From a virus: a stretch of 21,613 bases of DNA. The DNA lies in IMG/VR virus record IMGVR_UViG_3300027759_000484, positions 1 to 21,613 of that record; one strand, 5' to 3'. Of this stretch, positions 5,725 to 14,505 are shown piece after piece. Within the stretch, counting starts at the first letter, position 1. The number at the start of each line of letters is the position of its first letter. Position numbers and translations under genes: made by a program. Under the pieces are notes generated by a model, which ran no database searches, had not been told where the DNA came from, and saw only the letters and a program-made list of their open reading frames with translations.

Positions 5725-8700
5725 CTGACTGCAAGAGTTCTAAGATTTTTAATTTTTGGTGGGTATGCTTGATTAGATCCAGCAAAAACAATTTTAATTA
5801 AATATCCCGTAAATAATCCAAGATCACGAGCAGTAAATTCATACTCAATAAATTCTTCCGCAACACTTGCTGGGGTAAATTTATCTGGACGCCCATTATT
5901 TTTGAGAGGATCAATCACACCATATAGATAGCTATCTGGGGAATTGGTATTTGTTAAATTATCATACCCAGGGAATAGTTCAAATACTGTGCTAACTTCA
6001 GTAGAATCTGGTTTTACAAGAGAATAAAGAACTCTAATATCTGCAGATGAATGTCTATATGCGGAGAATATAACCTTCAAAGAAGTTGCTGGATTTTGTA
6101 GTTTAACTAGATTAGAGACATAGATTGCAGCATTTGGATCATAAACCGCAGAATTAACTCTATTATCAAAAGCATAGTCAGTAATTGGTTGATTAATTCT
6201 ATTGGTTCTGAATTCTGTAAAAGCAGTATCTAAGAAAATAATTGGAGAAAGATTTGGATGTGTTGTCTGTAAAGTAATTCCAGTTGTAAATGATTTATTT
6301 CTTGGTAATGTAGTTAAATAAGTATTTTCATTGACTTTAGAGCATACTGCTCTAACCGAACTCAATCTATTGTTTTTATTTAATTCAATTGATTCAAATC
6401 CTTGATCAACAAAAGATACTTCAGTTCCAGAAGCACTTGTAGCACTTACTGTTCTAATTTGTGCTGTTGCTGAGGTATAATTTGCTGGGGAAATAACATT
6501 ATATTTGGGGAATATTGAATTAAATTGTATATTTTCAGTGGCAGTGGCATTAGAACCACCCAATGTTCTTTCATCTACAAATGATAATTGTGGGAATCCA
6601 GAAGGACTATTATCTGCAGTTCTATTAATACCATTTATTGAAAAATCAATAGGTACATAGTAACTATCAATATCCATATTCAGAGAACTAATTGATTGAG
6701 TTACATTATTAATTCTTCTCAAAGAAACTCCATTAAGTTCATACTTATAAACATTTGCGTTTGTTGCGTGATCTTCAATCGTTGTGGAATCTTGACCTCT
6801 TGTAATTGTTTGCAAGGATCCTTGCCCAATAGATTGATATTGAATTAATTCATTATCAATCTTAATATATCCTGGATTTGTAGATGCAACAGACACGCCT
6901 TCAAAAGTTATAAATCTTGAAGTATCAGCAACACTAATTGTAGTGTCACCAACATTTAAGGGAGATGATAGTGTTGTAGGTACAATATTTGATTGAATAT
7001 TATTCAATACCAACTTGTTAGTTGGAGAATACATTTGATGCTCAAAATGATTAACCTTAATATAATTCCCACTATATTGGTTTGAATATGATGATGAGGT
7101 TAAAATTGTTGTAGTTCCAAGTCCAATTGCATTTCCAGAGTTGTCATAATAAATGAGAGCCGCATTTGGGGTAAATGATTGTCCCTGAACTGAAGATAAG
7201 TAAAGAGTATCAACCTTACCACCATTATCCGAAATAGTCAATTTAGCACCCAATCCAGTGCTGCCAGCAGAAGAGGTGACGATACCAACAACATCACCAA
7301 GAGCATATCCACTACCACCAGTTGCCACACTTATACCAGTTACAACACCACCAGTTTGTGTAATATTCAGTGTTAATCCAGAACCATTTCCTGTAATTGT
7401 ATAGGTGCTTATGTTTGCTTGGTTGGTATAGTTTGATCCACCAGTAAGAACACCAACAGAAATTGCCGAAGAACCAGTACCAACAATATATCCATAATTA
7501 TATGGTTTAGAAGCATCACTAACCTTTCTTCCTGTGGTTAGAATACCAATCATAGGTGAAGAAATAGTTGTCGTAATACCAACTTTTAAGTTTCTTGGTA
7601 ATGTTCTTATTGGATTAACTTCCAATACTGGAACATATCCATTACTCTCACTTAATGTTGGGTTATAGAAAAATGCCGTTCCAGAAGTCAAACTAAACTC
7701 AGCTTTATAAAGTTTAAACATCAAATCTTGATATTGATTTGCTGTCCAGATTGATCCATTTTGAGATTTGAATAGGCTTCCAAGAGCAAACTGTCTGCTA
7801 TAAATTACACTATTTGCATTAGATCCTGATGCATTGACAGTTTTCTTGCCCATCTCAGCAATCCAAACATTATAAGCATCACTCTGGGGGGATAAGAGGA
7901 CAATAGCATACTCTCTTCCTGGGGCAAGATAGATTGGATACTTGAATTTGACATTTGTTACAGATGACGCATCATTAGAAATATTAACATCTGATGGGCG
8001 AAGTACAACTGGATCTCCTATTCTATTTGTTGTAACTGTTCCAAGTTCAACAGTTCTTACTTCAACAGTTACAGTTGCATTTCCAGTATCTTTTGATTGG
8101 AAGAAGAGATCTACTGATGTTAAAAATACTCCTTTGTCATCATCTGTAAATCCATTTGCATCAGGAGATTCAATATTTCCACCAACACTAAAACTTTGTG
8201 CTAAAGGATCAACATAGTATTCTGTTCTTGTGATAGTTATATCCTGACGATATAAGTCATATGTTCCTTCAGATTTATATTGTTGTTGTGCAGATGATGA
8301 TTGATAATCACCTGGAATTGGTGGTTGATTTGTTGAACTTGTTGTCAGTTTATAAGTTTTAGTTCCAGTACTAAATCTAACAGCTGGTGATGGATCAGCA
8401 TTTGGATCTCTGAGGAAGAATGTTCCAATAAGATCCCCATAGTTATCAGAAATTAATCTGAGATCTTTTACATATGCAACAGCACCACTGGTTTGCCCAA
8501 CCAATTTCATCCCAGTAACAACATATCCAGAATATTTACCCTGTGCTTCCTCAGAAATTGAATATGTATCAACATTCAATACATTTGAGGATGCACTATA
8601 ATTGGTTGTTTCTAAAGATTGTGATGATGAATATGGGTTAATATTATAAGTCGTTGTCGGTGCATTATATGGTCCGAATTTATGGTTTGGTGAAGCAACT

Positions 8701-11700
8701 CTAAAAGTAATCAGATTGGAACCACCAAAACTGCCAATAACAGTCTCTCCAACTGTAAATGCTTTAGAAGCACCATAAGTTGATAGTGAAGATGATGGAG
8801 AAATTTCAATTAGTTTTGGTATAAAATCAACAGACCCATTTCCATCAAAGAATTGATAAAATCTGGTCGATGGTTTTAAGTTTTCCGCAACAAATTGTGT
8901 GTTTCTAGATCTCATATAGGTATCAGAACCGCTACCTATAAAAACATTTGATGTGCTTACATTAGTTTCCCAATATAGAGTTTGTCTTCGTCCTGTTGCA
9001 TATAACCAAACATGCCTCTCAACTTCTGTTATATGTGGAATTTTAATAGTTCTTACCCAACTGTCACTGGCAGGTGATAGCTTTATATTTCCATTATATG
9101 AAACTACATTAAATGGATTAACGTTTTCAATCTGAGTTGCTAATGGTTGTTGCAACCAAGATGTCTCAGTATATTTTAACGTTACTGCGTTGCCAGTTTT
9201 TTGTACATTTGAATCCAAAAGACTAAAATTGGAATCAAGATTTAAATTTTCATCAATAACTGAAGTTGCTGGAGCAATTTGGCTCTTAAGACTATTTCTA
9301 CTGATAATAGGTCTCAATTCTTTTGCATCGGGATCAACTTCTATTGATGAAAATGTGGAATTGACTAGAGAAGAGTCTTTAAAATCATCTACAAAAAATC
9401 CGCTCTTAAATCTGTTAAGTCCAGATGCATCTTGAACTTGCAGAGTTTGGGTACTTACTTCCAATAATGAAAGTGAGGTAACTTTTTCTAAATTTTTAAC
9501 TCTAGTCTCAATTTGACCAATATCTCTCATTGTATATCTTCTGTTATCAACAAGAGATATATTTACACTATTTGTGTCATATAGGTATGGTGGTAAAGTA
9601 ATGGTTGCAATTTCCATTACCTCATCTTTATTTGTTGGAGATTGTGGAATCCTTGCTGAAGTTCCTTTTTTAAGAACAAATTCACCATTTTTATCCAAAT
9701 ATAATTTATCAATTCTACCTAAGTAATAATCGTACCCTAGTAATGAACTTTCAGTAGGAGAAAAAATTACTTTTGGTGAAGTTCCAAAATTTCTTTGTGA
9801 AAAGTCAAATGGTGAAGATGTGGATCCTGTAAATTGAGTAACTCTTGGTCTAAAATCTAAAGTATCGGTTGCCCTTACAATATCAGTTACACCGAGTGAT
9901 GGAATATCACTGAGATATCTATTTCTGTCATAACTTAGGACAGTGAAAAGATCTCCATCGTCACTAGATGGAATTGAATAATAATCAAAAACAACATAGA
10001 GTTGTCTGCTTGGTTCTAATGCATTATTATTTCGTACAAGTTTTGAATAATCATAGAACTGTTCTTTCTGACCCTTATCCAATGTATAACTATTACTAAT
10101 ATCTTTATATTTTCCTAGAGTAATAGTTTGAATATTTGTTGTAATATTAGATTCCTTAAAGGTTACAGATTCATTAGCTAAAAATCTGTTTGCATTTTGA
10201 TATACAACACTTATTGTATTTGAAGTTACACTGGGAGATTTTAAAACTACCCTTGCAATAGTTTTACTTGTGTTACCAAAAATAGTCTCTCCAACAATTG
10301 CATTGGAATCAACATTGACAACTGAACTAAATGATAAATTATCAAGAACTGGGGCATTCTGATCTAATGATTCATAAACCGCAATAACGTTTGCAACATC
10401 TGGATAATTTAAAGATATTTCTTCATCTTGTACTCTTAATCCATAATATTGATTGTATGTAAGTCCATCATTAATTGAGGTGTTTATGCCTGTTCCAGAT
10501 TGAAGGTATTTTGAAAGATTGACGGATAAGGTTTGACTTCTTGTATATGTTTTAACTTTACTCTTAATTCCACTCTTCAATAATGAAACATTAACAACAA
10601 CGTTGGATTGGCTGGCACTTAATCCACTAAAAGTTACATTGTTTCCGCTGATTGAGAATTGATCTGAAGTGATAGTTCCAATACCACCGTTAGCATAGAA
10701 AACTGAATATCTTTCTTGTGTAAATGGTAAGAAAAATGCACTAGTAATTCCACTAGTTAATGATGAGAGGTTGAAAGTTAAACTACCACCCGCACTTGTG
10801 GTTTGTCCAGTAATCTGATCTACAATAGAAATATTAGATCCACTTAGATTTACTGAAGATACATTTTTATCTGGTAATGGGATATAAAGACCCGATTTAT
10901 CCTGATTCCTAATCTGAGATACTCCAAGAGCAAATCCAAGACCAGTTGAAACTCCAACCCCACCATCACAAACTCCAGTAACAGTTGTTACTCCAACTAA
11001 ATTCATTGTTAATCCTGTTGGAGATACTGCCGAAACTCTATTATAGGTTTCTGTAGTAAATCCAGGTCTTTGGTATCTGATAATAGTATCAGTTTTAATA
11101 CCAGTAAATACCTTTCCAGGGCATGCTGCAGTTGCGTTTCCAGAAGCATCAAAAGAAATTGTTAGTCTATCTAATCCATTAAATCCACTGCCATTAATGG
11201 TATCCAGGAAACAATCTGCAGTAAATGCTGCTGGTAAACCAGATACTGCTGTACTCTGATAAACTGATTTAATATCCTGATTACCAAAATCTTTTACGGA
11301 TACGATGGATCTTGAGTAGTTTTCAGTACCATTGATGAGAATTTGTTCTCCTGGTAAAAAGGATCCGGATACTTGTCTTAGTGTAACTAAAGTTGAGTTA
11401 GTACCAGCACTTACGGCATATCCAGTAGCTCCACTATTTTTACCCCTAATAAAGGAAGTTGCAGGAAGTTCCACTCCAACTGCTTGATTTAACGTCAGTT
11501 GAGTATAGGTTTGAATATCATAAAGATACAAATCCCAGTTTGTTGAAAATGCAGAATAATTTACATCAGTTACATTAAATTCTAAAATTCTAGCATCTCC
11601 AATTTTAACGCCTGTTCCAGAAGATGCACTATAAGAACTTTTTCTTTGATTGAAAAGTTCTACTGTGCCCCTTCTTTTTACAGGACCATATACATTATTA

Positions 11701-12896
11701 ACTCTTAAAAGACTTCCTACTTTAAATGGAACATTAATTTGACCTACTGTTTGAGTATCTCTTGGCTTATTGACATCAATAATTGTTGTTCCTACTTTAT
11801 CAATATCATATCCCCTAACGTATGCTTTACCAGGAGAAATTTTAACACACATTAAATCATCTGATGGAACATTTCCACTATCCGTTTTTTCATTATCAAA
11901 AAATAAACCATCATTTCCAAGTCTATTATTTAAAGAGTTATTTACAGAAACAGTAAATGGATTAACTGTATAATCTCCAGATTCATCATAAGTTCTTTGT
12001 GCAAGATAATCTCTAATTATATTATAACTGCTCTTTACTTGAAATTTTTTAATTTGCCCCCTTTCAACCTTCATCAACTCAACAAAATCTGTATCGTTTA
12101 GATCTGTAAGTTCTTTTTTGATGAGGGTTAAATTGATTTTAAATCTATCTGCTCCTGGAGCCGCATAGTTTGAAAATCCTTTTGCATTATCATACAATGA
12201 AGAATCGTCTTTTGCACTGACTATTTCCTCATCAATTCTTAGTCCAACTCTATATGATGGAGTATTTGTATATTCATCAAGAATGATTGTTTGCTTGGAA
12301 ACCCTTGCAAAAAATCCTCTAATGAAATAAATTCCATCATTAATAGATGCTGCAGATCCAATTGCTGTTGCACTAGATGCAATTGAAGATGCAATTGGAG
12401 TTCCAGAATTTATAGTCGTAATACCATATGTTATATTATCTTCACAAACAAGCATATCCCCATCCATAAATGGGTTGAATTTGAAATTAGAATCGGAATC
12501 TAAGTATTTTACATAAATTGTAACATACTCAATATTTGCTCCATCTGGTAATGAAACGTATTGAACACGAGCACTAACTCCCGAATCTTGTCCTGTAATT
12601 TTCTTACCAATTAATTTTTCAATATACAGCGAAATATCCACACCATAATTGGTTGGATTTAACTTAACTGCATAGAATTGTGAATCATATGCAATATTTC
12701 CTGGAATAACTACAGACCCATCCTTAAAGACGTTGCTTCCAAATTTTTCAATTTGATTTTGTAAAATAGACTGTAGAGTAGTTAATTCTCTAGCCTGAAC
12801 TGGTCTCCCTGGATTAAATAGGACTTTATAAAAATCCTTATTAGAATCATAGTCATCATAGTATGGACTAACATTTAAATTGGTTTTTTGAGCCAT
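5721..12896 (-). CDS. Giant DUF4815-type virion protein (2391 aa) at the T4 gp9-gp12 position
   Basis: The N-terminus carries the DUF4815 signature: LNVSPYYDDYDSNKDFYKVL, GRPVQARELTTLQSILQNQI, then EKFGSNVFKDGSVVIPG. This family is found at the start of large tail/baseplate-associated proteins in T4-like and other marine phages. A helix (about residues 1120-1150, MRDIGQIETRVKNLEKVTSL) precedes a further conserved block. Near residue 1560, YVDPLAQSFSVGG opens a module (GVFLTSVDLFFQSKD, YLAPGREYAIVLLSP, DAYNVWIAEMGK) known from related proteins. Residues about 1810-1890 contain GGSNYT and GGSGYALGD repeats, and about 2007-2060 a KIDNELIQY...TRG...H module. The conserved C-terminus ends PPKIKNLRTLAVR. 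The ATG lies 3 nt after the gp8 stop. The likely role is in the baseplate periphery or fibre attachment; this is inferred from family and location. Confidence 0.9.
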   Translation of the reverse strand: MAQKTNLNVSPYYDDYDSNKDFYKVLFNPGRPVQARELTTLQSILQNQIEKFGSNVFKDGSVVIPGNIAYDSQFYAVKLNPTNYGVDISLYIEKLIGKKITGQDSGVSARVQYVSLPDGANIEYVTIYVKYLDSDSNFKFNPFMDGDMLVCEDNITYGITTINSGTPIASSIASSATAIGSAASINDGIYFIRGFFARVSKQTIILDEYTNTPSYRVGLRIDEEIVSAKDDSSLYDNAKGFSNYAAPGADRFKINLTLIKKELTDLNDTDFVELMKVERGQIKKFQVKSSYNIIRDYLAQRTYDESGDYTVNPFTVSVNNSLNNRLGNDGLFFDNEKTDSGNVPSDDLMCVKISPGKAYVRGYDIDKVGTTIIDVNKPRDTQTVGQINVPFKVGSLLRVNNVYGPVKRRGTVELFNQRKSSYSASSGTGVKIGDARILEFNVTDVNYSAFSTNWDLYLYDIQTYTQLTLNQAVGVELPATSFIRGKNSGATGYAVSAGTNSTLVTLRQVSGSFLPGEQILINGTENYSRSIVSVKDFGNQDIKSVYQSTAVSGLPAAFTADCFLDTINGSGFNGLDRLTISFDASGNATAACPGKVFTGIKTDTIIRYQRPGFTTETYNRVSAVSPTGLTMNLVGVTTVTGVCDGGVGVSTGLGFALGVSQIRNQDKSGLYIPLPDKNVSSVNLSGSNISIVDQITGQTTSAGGSLTFNLSSLTSGITSAFFLPFTQERYSVFYANGGIGTITSDQFSISGNNVTFSGLSASQSNVVVNVSLLKSGIKSKVKTYTRSQTLSVNLSKYLQSGTGINTSINDGLTYNQYYGLRVQDEEISLNYPDVANVIAVYESLDQNAPVLDNLSFSSVVNVDSNAIVGETIFGNTSKTIARVVLKSPSVTSNTISVVYQNANRFLANESVTFKESNITTNIQTITLGKYKDISNSYTLDKGQKEQFYDYSKLVRNNNALEPSRQLYVVFDYYSIPSSDDGDLFTVLSYDRNRYLSDIPSLGVTDIVRATDTLDFRPRVTQFTGSTSSPFDFSQRNFGTSPKVIFSPTESSLLGYDYYLGRIDKLYLDKNGEFVLKKGTSARIPQSPTNKDEVMEIATITLPPYLYDTNSVNISLVDNRRYTMRDIGQIETRVKNLEKVTSLSLLEVSTQTLQVQDASGLNRFKSGFFVDDFKDSSLVNSTFSSIEVDPDAKELRPIISRNSLKSQIAPATSVIDENLNLDSNFSLLDSNVQKTGNAVTLKYTETSWLQQPLATQIENVNPFNVVSYNGNIKLSPASDSWVRTIKIPHITEVERHVWLYATGRRQTLYWETNVSTSNVFIGSGSDTYMRSRNTQFVAENLKPSTRFYQFFDGNGSVDFIPKLIEISPSSSLSTYGASKAFTVGETVIGSFGGSNLITFRVASPNHKFGPYNAPTTTYNINPYSSSQSLETTNYSASSNVLNVDTYSISEEAQGKYSGYVVTGMKLVGQTSGAVAYVKDLRLISDNYGDLIGTFFLRDPNADPSPAVRFSTGTKTYKLTTSSTNQPPIPGDYQSSSAQQQYKSEGTYDLYRQDITITRTEYYVDPLAQSFSVGGNIESPDANGFTDDDKGVFLTSVDLFFQSKDTGNATVTVEVRTVELGTVTTNRIGDPVVLRPSDVNISNDASSVTNVKFKYPIYLAPGREYAIVLLSPQSDAYNVWIAEMGKKTVNASGSNANSVIYSRQFALGSLFKSQNGSIWTANQYQDLMFKLYKAEFSLTSGTAFFYNPTLSESNGYVPVLEVNPIRTLPRNLKVGITTTISSPMIGILTTGRKVSDASKPYNYGYIVGTGSSAISVGVLTGGSNYTNQANISTYTITGNGSGLTLNITQTGGVVTGISVATGGSGYALGDVVGIVTSSAGSTGLGAKLTISDNGGKVDTLYLSSVQGQSFTPNAALIYYDNSGNAIGLGTTTILTSSSYSNQYSGNYIKVNHFEHQMYSPTNKLVLNNIQSNIVPTTLSSPLNVGDTTISVADTSRFITFEGVSVASTNPGYIKIDNELIQYQSIGQGSLQTITRGQDSTTIEDHATNANVYKYELNGVSLRRINNVTQSISSLNMDIDSYYVPIDFSINGINRTADNSPSGFPQLSFVDERTLGGSNATATENIQFNSIFPKYNVISPANYTSATAQIRTVSATSASGTEVSFVDQGFESIELNKNNRLSSVRAVCSKVNENTYLTTLPRNKSFTTGITLQTTHPNLSPIIFLDTAFTEFRTNRINQPITDYAFDNRVNSAVYDPNAAIYVSNLVKLQNPATSLKVIFSAYRHSSADIRVLYSLVKPDSTEVSTVFELFPGYDNLTNTNSPDSYLYGVIDPLKNNGRPDKFTPASVAEEFIEYEFTARDLGLFTGYLIKIVFAGSNQAYPPKIKNLRTLAVR
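6715..6876 (-). repeat. 'KIDNELI...TRG...H' module in the DUF4815 protein, second copy in the giant protein
   Basis: Here the DUF4815 protein reads YIKIDNELIQYQSIGQG, then ITRGQDSTTIEDHATNANVY. The giant gp7-locus protein at 17770-17980 has LLKIDDEYVRVVSVG, then IQRGYAGTIATSHNNDSNM. Shared positions are the K-I-D-[DN]-E strand, a central R-G, and an H about 10 residues later. The copies have diverged at the DNA level. Confidence 0.7.
7225..7465 (-). repeat. GxGY-type beta repeats in the DUF4815 protein
   Basis: Two units of the same class as in gp14 lie here: LTGGSNYTNQANISTYTITG and VATGGSGYALGDVVGIV, separated by a Gly/Thr-rich strand (GNGSGLTLNITQTGGVVTGI). The unit period is about 45 residues. 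Confidence 0.75.
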
Positions 12897-12899
12897 TTT

Positions 12900-14477
12900 T
12901 TAAAATTCCAGGATAATTTTAACGTCTTCTTTTTGTCTGGAGTTTCTTGATACCAAGGGTCTGTTATCAATGTATATGATATCTCCCGATGATTTATTTA
13001 TCTCAGGATTTGAAAGACCATTTGTAAATTGAGTTCCCAAACTTATTATTTTACCCGTAGAAAGGGATGTAGTAACTCCACTAAAACTAGTATCTACGGA
13101 TGCTGAGAATCCACCAACATCTTTCACAATTGGATATGAAGATGATTCAAAAGATAAAACTTTTGCCTGCGATGAAACCGTCTTATAATCGGTTTCATCC
13201 AATTTGGTTGAATTGAAATAAAGTGATCTATCTCTAAAATACTTAACAACATTTGTTTCAGCATCATATGATGCAACATAACCAACTGCTGTTCCAATTA
13301 CTCCACCTGTGCCGCCAGTGACCGTTTGAGTAATTTTATCACCAACGGTCACTGTTCCTGTAATTGATGATTGATTTAATTTAATTGAATATAGTCCAGA
13401 GAATTGGTTATCAGTAAATGTTGCCGTTGAACCAAATGAAGTTGGATTCTTTAATATTCCAATTTGTGCAAATTTTGTATCAATTGGATAATCTTTTGTA
13501 GAATCATCAAATCTTGCATATACAAGAACCCTATCAGTTCCCAATTCGGTGTAAATATCATAACCATGACCTCTTGAAGGTGGTACAATTGGGATTAATT
13601 TGGCTGCTTGTGTTGCTGTTGCACTAATACTTCCAAGATCTACCATACCATAGGTATATCCATTACCTCCAGAAGAAATTCTGGCATTTGAAATTTGTCC
13701 GATAGTATTCACGTCCAAAATAACAGATGCTCCAGATCCATCACCGATAATATTAAATGATTGATTTGCCCCACCGGCATATCCTAGACCAGGATTATCT
13801 ATATAAACTTTTTTAATTTGATTTTGATTAATTGAAGAATCTCCATTTGTTCTTACTGCAGTTATTTGCACATCAGTTGAAGACTGCCAACTATTTGGAA
13901 CAGAAATATATTCGGTAGAATCAAATTTAATAATATCACTTGGAGAAACCGTATATAAGTACTTCCAAAGATATCCATCACCACTAGAACCAGCAGCAGA
14001 TGGTTCTAAGTCAGTAAAAGTTGGTTCATCTTGAGAAGCATTTCCACCTGTAGTAATCCCAGATGAACCATTATCAATGCAGATATAAAGTTTATATTCT
14101 GAATTCAAAACATAATAATTTGCATCATAAAGTCTATTAGATTGTGTTAGTGGAGATTGATTTGTAATACTATAATCATGGCGATACATTTCATATTTTG
14201 ATCCCCTAGACCAATCAGTCCTTCTTATAACTCTTCTTACATTTGCACTAGTTATTTTTTTGCCGAATATAACAGTATCATGAGAATGGTTGAGATAATT
14301 TATACTATCTGTCGGATCGGGAGTATTTGTATCCCAATCAGTAGTTCTACCAAACCCAACTGCTGTAGGATTTGGTAACCCCAGAAATACATAATAAGAA
14401 TTATTAGTATTATCAATAGAATCCACAAAGTTGCTTGCATTGAGAATTCTAAATTGATCGGTTACAATTGCTGACAT
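12900..14477 (-). CDS. gp8: Baseplate wedge protein gp8
   Basis: gp8 is a structural subunit of the baseplate wedge. Family signatures run the full length: N-terminal IVTDQFRILNASNFVDSI with YYVFLG; TDWDTNTPDPTDS; VRRVIRRTDWSRG at residues 80-92; YVLNSEYKLYICIDN; GDGYLWKYLYTVSPSDIIKF at 166-185; and a C-terminal GDIIYIDNRPLVSRN...DVKIILEF at 498-525. These mirror T4 gp8 (GDGYVWEYLF and IYMENRP as I recall them). At 525 aa it is longer than T4 gp8 (334 aa). Part of the gain is a pair of GxGY repeats at 228-281 and a stretch rich in Gly/Thr/Ser at about 345-400. It has its own late promoter 19 nt upstream and sits between the giant protein and the DUF4815 gene. The Shine-Dalgarno is weak. Confidence 0.95.
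   Translation of the reverse strand: MSAIVTDQFRILNASNFVDSIDNTNNSYYVFLGLPNPTAVGFGRTTDWDTNTPDPTDSINYLNHSHDTVIFGKKITSANVRRVIRRTDWSRGSKYEMYRHDYSITNQSPLTQSNRLYDANYYVLNSEYKLYICIDNGSSGITTGGNASQDEPTFTDLEPSAAGSSGDGYLWKYLYTVSPSDIIKFDSTEYISVPNSWQSSTDVQITAVRTNGDSSINQNQIKKVYIDNPGLGYAGGANQSFNIIGDGSGASVILDVNTIGQISNARISSGGNGYTYGMVDLGSISATATQAAKLIPIVPPSRGHGYDIYTELGTDRVLVYARFDDSTKDYPIDTKFAQIGILKNPTSFGSTATFTDNQFSGLYSIKLNQSSITGTVTVGDKITQTVTGGTGGVIGTAVGYVASYDAETNVVKYFRDRSLYFNSTKLDETDYKTVSSQAKVLSFESSSYPIVKDVGGFSASVDTSFSGVTTSLSTGKIISLGTQFTNGLSNPEINKSSGDIIYIDNRPLVSRNSRQKEDVKIILEF
13635..13796 (-). repeat. Two GxGY beta repeats inserted in gp8
   Basis: Residues 228-281 of gp8 hold NPGLGYAGGANQSFNI and SSGGNGYTYGMVDLG, linked by GDGSGASVILDVNTIGQISN. 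The class (turn G-x-G-Y-[TA], then Gly-rich hairpin, then Ala/Val strand) is the same as in gp14. T4 gp8 has no such segment as I recall it. Confidence 0.75.
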
Positions 14478-14496
14478 ATTATTGTAGTTTTTTCAC

Positions 14497-14504
14497 TATT
14501 TATA
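14497..14504 (-). promoter_or_regulatory. T4-type late promoter core TATAAATA upstream of gp8
   Basis: The minus strand reads TATAAATA, with 19 nt between it and the gp8 ATG at 14477. The extended site ATTATAAATA begins with the last A of the giant protein's TAA stop and equals the second site at 5355-5362. It would drive gp8 and the DUF4815 gene, and probably the small genes up to 5364. Confidence 0.82.
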
Positions 14505-14505
14505 A

